Source: Saururus chinensis (lineage: Eukaryota > Streptophyta > Magnoliopsida > Piperales > Saururaceae). From it: a DNA stretch of 64,000 bases. Every line of letters starts with the position of its first letter. The first letter of the stretch is position 1. The translations under genes and the position numbers were made by a program. The stretch is from positions 16,117,014 to 16,181,013 of the forward strand of contig CP141144.1 in assembly GCA_035235625.1 (NCBI GenBank). Reading direction: 5' to 3'. A model generated the notes under the pieces. The model was not told the DNA's origin and searched no databases. It worked only from the letters and a program-made list of their open reading frames with translations. Shown one piece after another: positions 20,930 through 32,775 of the stretch.

Positions 20930-22184
20930 TTAGTGATTTTATCCGGTCCGAAGGAATGGTGGATGGGACCTGTAGTCTTTAAACATAGCAAATATATACT
21001 TTTTTTCTTTTATTTAACTTTTTCATTAATTTAAAAGTTTTAAAAAATTAAAAAAAGAAAATATATATAACTAAAATGGATAGAAGTTTCTAAACTATTT
21101 CTAAAATAAGTAAAAAATTAATTTAATTTTTGCCCTACTCAAATTAGGCTATATGAGTTAAACCCTATGTCACGTAGACTATCATAATAAACCACATTGC
21201 AACTACAACTACACTGTTAGCCAGAACTAACCAAATTTGGACATGGTTAGGCACAGTCAAAGCTTACATGGCACGATCGGGTAGGCCGGCCATTGTCGTA
21301 TATCATTGCAACCACTGCTCTGTGCCATCAAAAAATATATTTAAATCAGGTAGTTTTTGACTAAGTCTAATTTGTAATTCATTGTTAAAATTAATCCATT
21401 TAAAAAATTAAATAAAACCTTATTTCAAGACAAAGGAAGTACTTCTACTCGTGTAAAAGAAATGTGGCTTAGAGTGAGAATAAGTTTGCTCAGCTTTGAC
21501 CCTAATACAAGTAGGTTAGGACAAAATACCATCTTATTAATTGAAAGAGATGAATATATAAATTTTAATTTTATTTTGGTCTGATCAAATTAGATTACGC
21601 ATGCAAGAAAAAAATATTTTAATAATTTTATATAATTTATATTTTTAATAAATATAATTTTGTGTATATTTTCTTGAGTTAATAAAACATAGAACAATCT
21701 CATAAAATTATTAATTAAGTTTTAAATAAAATTAACTTTAATAAAATAAACGGGCTATACATGTTTGGTCATATAACACATAATTACACCACCTAACTTT
21801 TGTAATACTAAAGTTTATTTGCCTGACCCTAACCCTAATTCTTGTCTACACCACTAATAAAAAAAGGAATGATACTTTCACTAAAAAAAAATTTAATAAT
21901 AATATCCCTATATTTTATGTTAGTTTGACATGTCAACCCATACCATTTATTATACTGCTCACATCACCCAGTCAAAAACTAGTTTTGTCATAGGGGATAC
22001 AATGTAATACTCAAGGGCAAACCTATCAATTTTAAAAAACAACACACATTTTATTACATATAGACTTAACATCATCCGCCTTCACAATACATACACATTC
22101 TTCGGTTAATGAGATGCCTCCCTCGGGTTACAACGCTTCATGCTACTCCTCCACTTCATGTCTCAATCCTCCCTTATGCTTATA
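20930..22184. other. AT-rich spacer
   Basis: No gene. A possible worn Stowaway end (minus strand AGTACTTCCTTTGTCTTG) lies at about 21425-21442, but the left partner is not clear. Confidence 0.5.
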
Positions 22185-22187
22185 AAC

Positions 22188-22200
22188 AACTACAACAAAA
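22188..22200 (+). repeat. Left terminal inverted repeat of the CACTA-like element
   Basis: AACTACAACAAAA; mirrors the right end at 32760-32772 except for the outermost base. Confidence 0.75.
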
Positions 22201-22512
22201 TGTAGTATTAGCGACACAAACCAAGCGTCGCTAAAAGCAACTACTTGCGACACATAAAAAAACGTCGCAAAAAAATGAACTATTAGCGATGCTTATCTTA
22301 AAGTGTTGCTAAGGACTTTAACAATAGTGATGCTTGTGCACAAGCGTCGCTAATAATCCTGCTACGAGCTACGCTTAAAAAAGCATCACTAATAGTTATC
22401 AATTTAAAATATAAAACATAAAAAAATTAAATTATTAGCAACACATTTAAACAAGCGTCGCAAATAGCATTGGTAATTGCGACGCTTGTTTACAAGCGTC
22501 GCTAATAGCATT
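22201..22512. repeat. Left subterminal array of GCGACGC-type motifs
   Basis: About ten copies of a 7-10 bp word (gcgacac, gcgtcgcta, gcgacgctt, gcgatgctt, ttgctaa) in alternating orientation every 20-40 bp, for example attagcgacac, aagcgtcgctaa, gcgacgcttgtttacaagcg. Neighbouring opposite copies form small hairpins. In known CACTA elements such arrays bind the element's own DNA-binding protein; this is inferred here. Confidence 0.75.
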
Positions 22513-22737
22513 ATTAATTAATTTTATTTAATAAAAAATAAATAAATATTAAAAAATTTAAAATAAACTTCCTAAATATAATATATTTTATTCAATATTT
22601 ACTATTTGTATATATAATAAATAAATATTAATTTTTTAATAAAAAAGTAGTGTTAATAATATATTAAACTCTTACTATTTATATATGATATATTTTATTT
22701 CTTAAATTTTTTATTATTTTTAAAATATAATTTATAA

Positions 22738-24397
22738 TAAAAGAGAGAGTCAAGAGAGAGAAGAGAGAGTGAGGAGAGAGGGATCGAAGAGAGAGAGAAA
22801 GAGGAGAGAGAGTAGAGTGAAAGAGGGAGGTGAGAGAGGGTGAGGAGAGAGAGGGAAGAGAGATAGAGAGAGGAGAGGGAGAGAGAGGAGCGAGGAGAGA
22901 GGGAGAGAGAGGAAAATTTTTAATTTTAATTTTTTATATTTTTAATTTTAAAATTAATTTAAAAAAATAAATAAAAATATAATAGTAATACCCTTAGTAG
23001 TAGCAACACATTATTATGCATTGCTAATTACCTACGTAATAACAACGCATATTCCTATGCGTTGCTATACCTTATAATTTATTATATTAATTTTAAAATA
23101 TGTAGAGAGAAAAAATAGAGAGGATATGGTGAGAGGGGGAGAGAGAGGAGGGAGGGAGGGAGAGAGAAGAGGAGAGAGAGGGAAAGAGAGAGGAGAGATG
23201 AAGAGAGAGGAGAGAGAAAGGAGAGAGAGGGAGAAAGAGGAGAGAAAAGGAGAGAGAGGGAGAGAGAAAGGAGAGAGAGATTAACTATTTTATAATTTTT
23301 TAATATTTTTTAGGTTTTTAAAAATATTATATTTTAAAAATAATAAAATAAATAATATTAGCGACGCATATTGATATGCATCGCTAATACTTACCACATT
23401 AGTGACACATAATTCTATGTGTTGCTAATAATATTTATTTTATTATTTTTAAAATTAATTTATAAAAATAAAAAATAAAATTAGAGGAAAGATAATGTGT
23501 AGAGAGAGGAGAGAGGGGGAAAGAGAGAGGGAGGGTAGATAGAGGGTGAGGTGAGAGTGAGAGGAGAGAGGGGAGAGGAGAGAGGAAGAGGGTGAGGAGA
23601 GAGAGAAAGAATAGAGAGAGGGTGAGGAGATAGAGTGAGGGTAGAGAGAGAGGGTGAGTAGAGAGAGTGGAGAGAGGGTAGAGAGAGAATGTGATGAGAG
23701 AGAGAGGGTGAGGAGAGAGATAAGAGAGAAAGAGAGGGTGAGTAGAGAGAGTGGAGAGAGAGAGGAGAGAGAGGGTAGAAAGAGAAAGTGAGGAGAGAGA
23801 GAAGAGAGAGAAGGGGGTGAGGAGAGAGAAAGAGAGGAAAGAGGAGAGATATCTAGAGAGAGGAAGGGAGGAGAGAGAGGGAGAAGGGACATTAATTTAA
23901 TTTTAATTTTTTAAATTTATTTATAAATTATTATATTTTAAAAATAATAAAATAAAATAAAATAAATATTATTAGCAACCCATAGATATATGTGTCGCTA
24001 ATAGGTCATGTATTAGTGACACATATCAGTATATGTTGCTAATACATAGCCTACTAGCGATGCATATTTCTATGTATCGCCAATAATATTTATTTTATAT
24101 TTTTAAAATACATTTATAAAAATAAAAAAAAATTAAAATTAGAGGAGAGATAGTGTGTGGAGAGAGGGTGAGGAGAGGAGAGAGTGACAAGAGGAGAGAG
24201 TGAGGAGAGGGAGAGAGAGTGGGAAGAGAGGAGAGAGTGAGGAGAGAGAGGGTGAGGAGAGACAGAGTGGGAAGAGAGAGTTGGAAGAGAGAGAGAGAGA
24301 GAGAGGAGAGAGAGGGTGGGGAGAGAGACAAAGATGAGTGAGAGTGTGGGGAGAGAGTGGGAAGAGAGGGTGAGGAGAGAGGTGGAAAGAGAGAGAG
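22738..24397. repeat. Higher-order tandem array of GA-rich blocks and AT-rich motif blocks
   Basis: GA-rich blocks at 22738-22912, 23103-23281, 23493-23890 and 24140-24397 (continuing at 31180-31300 after the LTR insertion) alternate with AT-rich blocks. Each AT-rich block carries a pair of sites of the type ttagcgacgcat...atgcatcgctaa (22993-23070, 23357-23430, 23975-24092). Starts are about 365, 390 and 647 bp apart. Confidence 0.7.
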
Positions 24398-24752
24398 TGT
24401 TAATATCCAAATTTTTTCCAAGGTTTCAAAAATTAAATATGTGAAAATTAGGTTATTTGACCCTTTGACCTTTTCTGTAGAATAACTCCCTACCAAGATG
24501 GAATTTGGGGTTGAAACGTATGTGGTTAGAAAGTAGACAAAAAGAGCTACGCGCGAATCGGAGTTTGAACGAGGGAGATACGACTGTTTGAAGTTATACA
24601 TATTGTATAGGGCCCGTTTACCCGATTTAAACGTGTATTTGGGCCGTTTAATTAGTTTTGCAGGCTCGATTAATTAGAATTCCAAAATTTATTTTTAGTG
24701 GCCCAATTAGGTGGCCTAATGGAGGGGGATTATGAACCCTAATCCCCATGGT

Positions 24753-24759
24753 TATAAAA
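24753..24759 (+). promoter_or_regulatory. TATA box of solo LTR A
   Basis: TATAAAA 12 bases before the insertion point of solo LTR B, so B separates this promoter from its former leader (28242 onward). Confidence 0.45.
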
Positions 24760-25194
24760 GGCATGATTATTGTAAGGACTCTCACTTTGAACCGGTTTAT
24801 TTTTAATGTCATTTATCGGTTATCGTGTGGTTTAAGCATTTTCTGATCAAATTTGGTAGTTTTCAAAAATAAATGGGGTTTCTAAAGGTTTTAAACAAAA
24901 CTAACTCTACAATTATGAGTTTTAAGTAGTTTTTGTCAATTCTGAATTTTTGGGATTTTTCTAATTTTCACTATTTTTTTTCCAAAAATTAGGGTTTGGT
25001 GGGACCCCCCTATGAGCCCCACCGACGAAATTAGGGTTTTTGGACCCAAATATCCTAAACATCAATAGAAGACACTGTAAAAAATTTTAGAATTTTTCTA
25101 GACCTAATTTTGGGTTAAATTGCTAAATTTCCTAATTTTTGTTAAAAACTATATTTCTACCTCATATTCCTATTAAATATAGCCCAACCCTTCC

Positions 25195-25201
25195 TATAAA
25201 A
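25195..25201 (+). promoter_or_regulatory. TATA box of solo LTR B
   Basis: TATAAAA at the position homologous to the boxes of LTR C (33827-33833) and LTR D (40477-40483, minus). Confidence 0.55.
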
Positions 25202-25872
25202 GAAAAGGGCTGTGTCATTTCCCATTTGGGAATAGGCTTAGCCAGGAGATTTGGAGCCTAATCCCCGATTAGGCCCGAAAAAGAAACGATTAAAGGTAAG
25301 TTTAGCTTAATCTTAACTTAATCTCTAGGTTTTTTCTTAAACTCTTCTTAATCTTGCCTTCCCCCATCATTTCAATCCATTTTAAAAGCATAAAACTATT
25401 GTTTTACCTCTTTTCTCCAAGCCTTGATCTTCGAAATCTTATTTTTAAGCTTCAAAAGCCCTAGATCTAATGTTTACTTTTGGTTTTTCAAAACTAAATT
25501 GAGATTAGTAGTATGTTAACTTAAAACTGTGTTTTTGGAAGGTGTTGGAGGAGATTGAATGTTCATTCCAGCCCAAATCAACAAGGAAAGGTAATGGATC
25601 TTTCAATCTCAACTTTGGGTAGATAAAATCTCGGTTTTTATGATGTTATTTGGAGTGGGTTTTACTTGATTTAGGCTCTAATGATGGGCTTAGTAAATGC
25701 TAATCTTTCATTTCGATTTCTTAGGGTTTTGTCTTACAATGGTTTGGATTAGTGTTCTGGAAGGTTTGATGAAGTTTTGATAATGTTTGGTACCATGGAT
25801 GAAGATTTAAAAGTGTTTTCATGGTGTTTCGGTTTTGATTTTCGAAATGAAGAAGAAGGTCAAAACTGTTGT

Positions 25873-25978
25873 GTTGGCGATAGAACGGCCTACCAAGGCG
25901 ACCGATCGGCAACACTATAATTTTGGCAAATTTCCAATATAGCCGATCGAACGGCCTTACAGGGCGAATGAACGGCTA
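25873..25978 (+). repeat. Paired CGATCG dyads in solo LTR B
   Basis: Two imperfect inverted units: ggcgatagaacggcc / ggcgaccgatcggc, and agccgatcgaacggcc / gggcgaatgaacggct. They are worn versions of the perfect dyads in LTRs C and D. Confidence 0.6.
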
Positions 25979-27300
25979 CATGGTAGTTTTGCTATTTTTG
26001 GAACTTATGCTCATTTCAATGTTTTACTCCATTTGATGATTCTAATGGTTATGAGAGGTGTATTATGATGAAATTAGGCTACTGAAGGTGTAGAATTGAT
26101 GATGGAAGTGTATGGAATGTATTTAAGTGTGGTTATGTGGCATTATATTATATTGATAATTATGCAAGTTGATATTGAAGTACCTTAAGTTTTTTAATGT
26201 TGGAATTCTTATGATTAGGATATGTTTCCAGCATGGATATTATGTAGAAAATGGTGAGATGTATTTCTCTTATAATGAGGATGGTTTATGGGTAATGGAT
26301 GTGATCATATTGTGGCTTAATGAATGGAAGAATCATGTTTGTGGGAGCAAATGTTTGATTTCACATGAATGGATTTAAGCTTTATGGTGGATTTTGTTTT
26401 GATTTCAGTTAAGAATCTTTATTTTAAATGTGTTCAAGCATGTGTAAATTATCTTATGAGTTTATGTCAAGCATTGGGCATGTGCTTAGATATGCACGAA
26501 TACACACACATATAGGGAATCTACCATAAAATCGTAGTTAATTATGCCTTGAGTATGATGCAGGAGGGGACTGATTGGGAGTACGTTCCATGTGTTGGAA
26601 CCCACGTAGGTCTTGCTCACGGATGTATCATGTTATTATGCATCATGGATTGGTATTCATGGACAAAGTTTTATCAATGTTTAACCGGAATTAATCGATT
26701 GTATGCAATGGTTGAGATTGCATGACGGATTAATCGCTCGGTAAATTAATTGAAACTTGGTTGGTCCGAAAGGACATGTTTTCGATTTAAGTTCCTATGT
26801 GAAACATGTATACTCCCCGGGTTGAGTCTAGTGAAATAGAATTATGTAGGGACGAGTTGTGTACTTGTTTTGCAGATTTTAGATTATTATGAGTGTCATC
26901 TGGACCCTGAGAATCCAGAGTGGTATGCCATGTGCACCTGCTACCACATGTTCTAAGGTTCCCTGTGTGGGGATTCGGGCTCTCCCCTCCGCAGGTGATG
27001 TCTCTGGGCAAACACCCCTGCTCTAGATTCTTTGTGTGAGAATGAGACTTCCTTGGTCAGGATCGTCTAGGGCGAGCAGCTTTAGGGATTGACAACCCCG
27101 ACCTTTTTTCATTTCCTGTGTGGAAATTTGACCATCTCACCTTCGTGGCCCTAACTGTTTCCTGCCTATGTGGCAATACTTGTGTTTACTCCTTGATGGA
27201 GGCATTCACCATTCGTATTGATGCATGTTTATTATGAATGTTATTCATGATTGTGTATCATGTGTTTGACACATTTGTCGTGTAGGGTGAATGTGGTTTA

Positions 27301-27655
27301 TATGATATGAATGCATGATCAGAAACAGTGTGATTGAGACACTATTTTACAGGTTTATGTGATATGAATGTATGATCAGAAACAGTGTGATTGAGACACT
27401 ATTATGCAGGATTATGTGATATGAATGCACGATCAGAAATGGTGTGATATGCAGGTTTATGTGATATGAATGCATGATAAAAAATGGTGTGATTGAGACA
27501 CTATTATGCAGGTTTATGTGATATGAATGCATGATTAGAAATAGTGTGATTGAGACACTATTATGCATGCATGTTTATGTAATATGAATGCATGATCAGA
27601 AATGGTGTGATTGAGATACTATTATGCAGGTTATGTGATATGAATGTATGATCAG
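27301..27655 (+). repeat. Seven ~57-bp tandem repeats in solo LTR B
   Basis: Anchor atgaatg at 27307, 27364, 27421, 27466, 27523, 27584 and 27640; the unit is tatgtgatatgaatgcatga, then tcagaaacagtgtgattgag, then acactattatgcagg. One unit is shortened by 12 bp. Confidence 0.88.
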
Positions 27656-30600
27656 AAAGTGGTATAACATGTTAATCTTAGATCTGAATTGCTACATTGT
27701 TATGTCTTCGCGTTTTCTGATTATTATAGTTATATTCAAAATCATTATTGAATTTTTATACTCACCCCACTTTCTTGTTTTGTTTTGTGGCTGCGTGGCA
27801 TGACACGCAGACGGACATGATCCTCTATATGAGAAAAGGTTGGAGAGAGCTTGGGAGTAGTCGTGGAGGCTCCTAGTTTTGCATATCTCTTCGTTTATCT
27901 TGTTTTGATGTTAGGACCTTGTGGATGATCCTTGTTTCAAATTTGTGATATACTATGTCTTTAGTTTCTTTGAGACCTTCTTTTGGAGCCAAGTGTATGG
28001 CTATGAATTATTAGTATGTAGGTTTGAGATTATGGTTTAATTTAGGGTTTAACTCTTTTGGTTCTACCTATTTACTCTTGCTCAAAGTAGTGCGTAAACT
28101 CCGTAAATTAGATTGCCTGTAGTTGGGGCACAAGTCTTCCGCTATTTTCCTCAATCGTTTTAATCCGTTGCCCCCATGTATTGGTCTGGCCCTTGGACCG
28201 GGTTCGTCTTGGGTCGGGTAGTGCCGAGGCGTGACAATTATGGCACAATTAAGGGGTCTTTTGGCCGTTAAGGGGAGGAGCCACCGATAGAATTTTATGG
28301 CGACTATCCGGCAAGGTTTCGACAGTGGTGGATCGACGGCAAACCGGCTATGAAGGTATGATGTCTGTTAATTTTCAAGTTGAAATTACTGCATGATTTG
28401 TGAAATAATTTAAATATACATTACATCAATAGTAACCTCCGCAATTTACTAATTTATGTGTACTGTTCTCGTAATTACAAGGAACGGTGTTCTCTGCAAG
28501 CCATTGTTCCCATAATTACGAGGAACAATGATGTGCCTACCACTTATGACCAAATATTCAGTCGCCAGGAGGATCAGCCACTGTGGGTACGCTGGGTCGT
28601 TCGGAAGATACAGAGAACGGAAAAAAAAGTACTATGGCGGCGCGGTGCATCCCCGACTAGAGGAGGGACCTCGCTTCCCAGAATTGCCGGACGATGGCGA
28701 TCCAGTCAACCCATGCCCATCGGCCATCTGTGGTGGCTTGGCATCGCAGCACCGCCACACTGTGTGTCTACAAAAAAAGGGAGGCCGCTTTGTCCATGGC
28801 CGGCCACCGAATGGAGGCAAGGCCACGTCCGTCGGATTCGTCAGGCGACAACGATCCAACTGACCTCGGCTTTGCTCGCCTGAGCGCATGGATGAAGGGC
28901 ACCGCCACCAGAGGTCGACCGACCTATGGCCGGTCGTGGGGAAGACAACCCGCGATGTAGGTCGTTGCACCTCGGACCGGGTCGGGTTACCTAACCCGGT
29001 TCGGTCCAACTTAAAAAAATAATAGATAGACAAAACCAGGTCCGGTTCAATAGGATAACATAGTCAGAACAGTTTAGAAAACATTATAAATGAATATGAG
29101 CATATGCCTAGTGTCTTGACCAAATTTCAGGTTTTAGAAAAATCTCCAAGTATGTGAAATGACCAAATTACCCTTGTGAATTGACACGCAGACTAATAAT
29201 GATTAGTGACCAGAGTTAGGGGCTCCTGTTCAGGAGACTATGAGTGAATTTGAAATTTGAGAAAATTCTGAGTGAGATTTTAGTGTGTATTCCAAATTTG
29301 GACCAAGCCACAAGTTAGGAAAAAATTTCAATAAATATATAATTAACTATTTTACCCCTAGGTCGTAAGATGGTTAATTGAACCGGGGTCGGTTCAAGGG
29401 GTTTATGACTCCGTTAAATAGTAAGAAAATTACCTCGGGTTCACGATGTCATGATGTACCTATGGGATCAGTTTTGGACTCATAAAGGTGCAAGGAAGCT
29501 TTGACAAAAAGATAAAAATACCCTTATGAGTGGATCAGCCTGCATTTGCGTTGATGAAATTAACGGGCCAATGTGATATTGAAACCTTTTGAGAGGTTAA
29601 ACACTTACCCCAGAGCAAAGAGGACCATATCCAATGTTGAATAATTACTTTAATACCCTTAGGTGCATTATGAATAGTTTTGAATAAAGATTTAATCAAT
29701 TAACCCAATGAGAGTTAGTGCACGAGAGCTCGGACATTCATAATATCATTATCGAACTTGATTCTTGATATTACGATCTACTTGGACCTGTATGGTTCTG
29801 ATTGTTTATGTTGTTTATTGTTTTGATATTTGCTATTGATGTTGTGATAGTTATTTATCACAAACTTAAGATTATTAAAAGATTAATTGTTGGGGTGGAT
29901 AGCTTTGGATTGGGCGAGAAAACCTAATCAAGATAAAGACTAAAATCCTCAGAGGGGTCTGAGACTAGTTCATGGAGTGAACAAAGCCTTTGACCTGACA
30001 ATTTGCCTTGGTTGATGAACTGATGGCAGTTTCAAGTTTTACACCCTAGTCTAGAGGGGACTAATAGGGTTTGGGATAGTCATTCGAAATCTTGGCTTAA
30101 TGATGAGCAAGATAGGGTTCAGAATGATTTCCTGAGTTTTAGTTCTATTGAGGAGCCGCTGATTTGACCGTGTAGTTGCACCTCCCCATTGGAGGGAGCT
30201 CTATGTGAGCCAGTCTCATGATAGATCTATTAAGGATCTTTTAGTGTACACGCATTTTGGATTAGCTGACATCGTGCATGGTTGTCTTTTCCTGCCACTT
30301 CTATTCAGGTGTAGATGTGGGTCATGCCCTTCCGCTCCCGTCAGGTCCTTCGTAGGCTAGAAGGGGTGATGGTACTTGTGGATTCCAGGGTGTATCATTG
30401 TGGATTTACCTTTGAGGGTGGTCTATGGTGAGTTTATTATTTGTCACTTAGTATGACATCTGATGAGTTTGTCTACCATTGGGATTAGACGGGGATATTA
30501 ATTATCGAACAATGGTTCAAAAGATAAGTAATGACATTGTTTGATATTTCTTGCTTAATTAGAACAAGTGGAATGATTAAAGGACTTGCATAAAATGAAG

Positions 30601-31179
30601 TTTCTTTAAAATACTTAAGCATTACATGTGTGATGCTATACTTCTTAGTATAGTGTAGTTTTAGGCAGAACTACGTCTAGATCCGATCTTGTTGGAAACA
30701 TTGAAGATGTTGTCTAATGAGTATTTAGGAAACTAACATCGGGTGATGTTGGCCTAATCCAAAAAACATTAAATTTTACTTTTGTTCTTCTGAAATACTC
30801 TTCTAAGGATTTGTTTGGTCTTGTTTGCTTGCACGTTCTTTAGATGGGATTTTTGCGAGATCAGGATGTTGGTGGGCATTTGAGGACGACATTGCACTAG
30901 TGGGATCTAGCTTCTTGCTTCTATAATATTGTAAGTACTTGTAATTACTGGCATGAGAGCCAACTTTACTTGGTTGTTTATTTTCAAATGGATGATAGAC
31001 TTGTAATTAGAGGGTTAACCTATTCTTTATCGAATGATTTGTCTTATAATTAGAGGGTTATCACGACTTGGATATTTTAATCGGATGATTTGTCTTGTAT
31101 TTAAGAAAGAAAGAAAAATTGTCGCGATTTATTGCGTGTCCTTTATATAAAAAGGGTTTTGAAAATCTGGGTTGTCACA

Positions 31180-31610
31180 GAGAGAAGGAAAGAGAGGAGA
31201 GAGGATAGAGAGGGTGAGGAGAGAGAGAAGGGAGAGAGAGATGAGAGTGTAGAGAGAGAAGGTGATGAGAGAGAGGAGGAAAGAGAGGGAGGGGAAAAGG
31301 TAAAAAAATATTAGCGACGCTCTAAAATGAGCGTCGCTAATAGAATAATAACTGGCGACGCATAGTTAGTAATGTCGTCACTAATAATAATATTAGCAAT
31401 GCTCATACCTGAGGGTCGCGAATATTTTTTTTAAAAAAAAAATTTAAGACATTAGCGACAGTTGAAAGATAGCATCACAAATATCACCTGTATTAGCGAC
31501 ACTAACATTTTGTCGTCGCTAATGTATTTACAATTTGCAATCCTCAGTTACGAGCATCACAAATGGCAACTTTTTGCGATGCTTCTTACGAGTGTTGCTA
31601 AACATATTAC
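31180..31610. repeat. Resumed CACTA-like interior: GA block and inverted GCGACGC motifs
   Basis: The GA-rich block continues from 24397, then from 31310 come ttagcgacgctc / gagcgtcgctaa, tggcgacgcat, ttagcgacagttg, ttagcgacactaa / tcgtcgctaa and similar paired words to about 31605. Confidence 0.7.
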
Positions 31611-32340
31611 CCAGGCTCCAAATTTCGCGCTCGGGCGAATTTTCGCCCATGCCTTTATATGCCAACACCTCCAGTTTCCATCCCAACAGTGAAACCCAAG
31701 CGTCTTCTCTCCTCTCCTCTCCTCCTCTGCTTCCACCTTCTTTGCCTCTTTTTGTCCCTTCTCCATTAGCAGTGGGGATAGGAAAGGTGGCATCTTTCGG
31801 TTCGAGGATGATGATATGTTTGTCATCTTCGACGAGCCGGACCAATCGTCGGTGCCAAACGTGACCTCGTCGGAGGAGGTGGGCTTGAAGGGAGATATGT
31901 TTGGGTAGAGAGATGAGGAGCTCCGTTCGAAAGATGGGGAAGATGATGACTGGCTACATTGGGAGTTGTGCCTCCATCCGTCATCCGTTGTCATCTTGCC
32001 GCTGTTTTATTTTTCGCCATCCACCAGCTGTTGGTTATTGGATTCTCGCCGTCTGGTGGAAATTTTTCTAAAGGCTGGGAGCCTGCGGGCCTCACCAGAC
32101 GATAGAAGGCAGAATTAGACCCGCCGGAGGATTCGCTTCAACCTCTCTGATAATCTTCAAAAATGGGTCGTCTCGACTTGCTTCTGCGGGTCATTGCTGA
32201 CCTGCCACCCCCACCCTGCAAGGGTGCGAACCTCCCTGCTCGCTGCACGGGTGCCTTACCCGGGTCACGGGTCATTTCTTGACCCATTCCAAACCGGGTA
32301 CTGACCCGGTTTGGTGATTTTTCTTTTTTCTAGATTTATT
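31611..32340 (+). other. GC-richer unique segment inside the CACTA-like element, possible captured sequence
   Basis: It differs sharply from its surroundings. A TATA-like ctttatatgcc (31650-31660) is followed by a CT-rich leader-like run and then a readable plus-strand stretch (GGIFRFEDDDMFVIFDEPDQ, 31775-31834, open to a stop at 31906), after which KDGEDDDWLHWELCLH can be read. The minus strand also carries a 113-codon Ser-rich frame starting at the ATG 31994. I do not recognise either. It could be a captured host gene piece or the remains of the element's own gene. Confidence 0.35.
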
Positions 32341-32772
32341 TCTTTTATTTTTATTCTATTAGTGATGCATTTATCAAGCGTTGCTAATAGTGTTAAATTA
32401 TTATTTTTATTTATAAATAATTTGTTTTAAATAATTATACACATTAGCGACACTTATACAAACGTCACTAATACTATCTTATTTGTGACATTTAATAATA
32501 AGTGTCGTTACTAACTATTTATTTAATTTTAAAAAAATTATATTTTAAAAAAATTAAAATATTTTTTTATGAGCGATGTTTTATAAACGTCACTAATACT
32601 ATAAAAAGCATTGCTAATATTATAATAATAGCAATGCTTTATAAACGTCGCTAATACTATACTTTAGCGACACTTTAATTAAACGTCGCTAATATGCAAT
32701 AGCGACGACAGTTTTATCGACGTTTGTAGCAACGCTTTATATACGTCGCTAATAGTTAGTTTTGTTGTAGTA
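32341..32772. repeat. Right subterminal array and right terminal inverted repeat of the CACTA-like element
   Basis: Roughly a dozen words of the gcgacgc / gcgtcgctaata type in both orientations (ttagcgacactta, aacgtcactaata, agcgatgtttta, acgtcgctaatac, agcgacgacag), ending in TTTTGTTGTAGTA (32760-32772). Confidence 0.75.
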
Positions 32773-32775
32773 AAC

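Larger units (their letters stand above)
24771..28236 (+). mobile_element. Solo LTR B (3466 bp), nested inside LTR A
   Basis: Starts TGTAAGGACTC and ends GAGGCGTGACA, with a perfect 5-bp duplication ATTAT (24766-24770, 28237-28241). It is clearly related to C and D along its length: same start, AT-rich U3, TATA box, splice-donor-like aaaggtaagt after the leader, CGATCG dyads, the tctggaccctgagaatccag block and the gctgcgtggcatgacacgcag block. It is much more diverged from C and D than they are from each other. No internal region is present. Confidence 0.88.
24398..31179 (+). mobile_element. Solo LTR A (about 3.3 kb), interrupted by solo LTR B
   Basis: Starts TGTTAATATCC and ends GGGTTGTCACA, with GAGAG on both sides (24393-24397 and 31180-31184). 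The duplication lies in GA-rich sequence, so by itself it is weak, but the TG and CA ends fall exactly at its edges. The A segments are 24398-24770 and 28237-31179. A GC-rich stretch (28255-29000) follows the TATA box region once B is removed, like the leader part of large gypsy LTRs. No primer site or internal domain was found. Short frames in 28458-28960 have no recognisable motif. Confidence 0.7.
22188..32772. mobile_element. CACTA-like DNA transposon, non-autonomous, hosting nested LTRs
   Basis: The ends are inverted copies of ACTACAACAAAA (left 22189-22200, right 32760-32771), one base short of the canonical CACTACAA. The extra terminal base is A at 22188 and A at 32772. The triplet AAC flanks both ends (22185-22187, 32773-32775), matching the 3-bp duplication of CACTA elements. 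Subterminal regions are dense in GCGACGC/GCGTCGC words in both orientations, a known CACTA trait. No transposase was found. Without solo LTR A and its duplicated GAGAG the element would be about 3.8 kb. The middle consists of alternating GA-rich and AT-rich blocks plus a GC-rich unique part (31610-32340). Confidence 0.75.

Noticed and set aside
21340-21445. Third Stowaway MITE
   Set aside because: Only the right end looks like a Stowaway terminus; the left end and the TA duplication could not be found.
22201-22512. CRISPR-like array of regularly spaced short repeats
   Set aside because: The words are 7-10 bp, in both orientations and irregularly spaced, inside a plant transposon; they are subterminal repeats.
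23455-24601. Long minus-strand frames rich in Ser, Leu and Pro
   Set aside because: They are translations of GA-rich simple repeats (CT on the minus strand).
28458-28960. Protein-coding gene between solo LTR B and the end of LTR A
   Set aside because: Three overlapping frames on both strands, none with a motif; the position fits the GC-rich leader part of LTR A.
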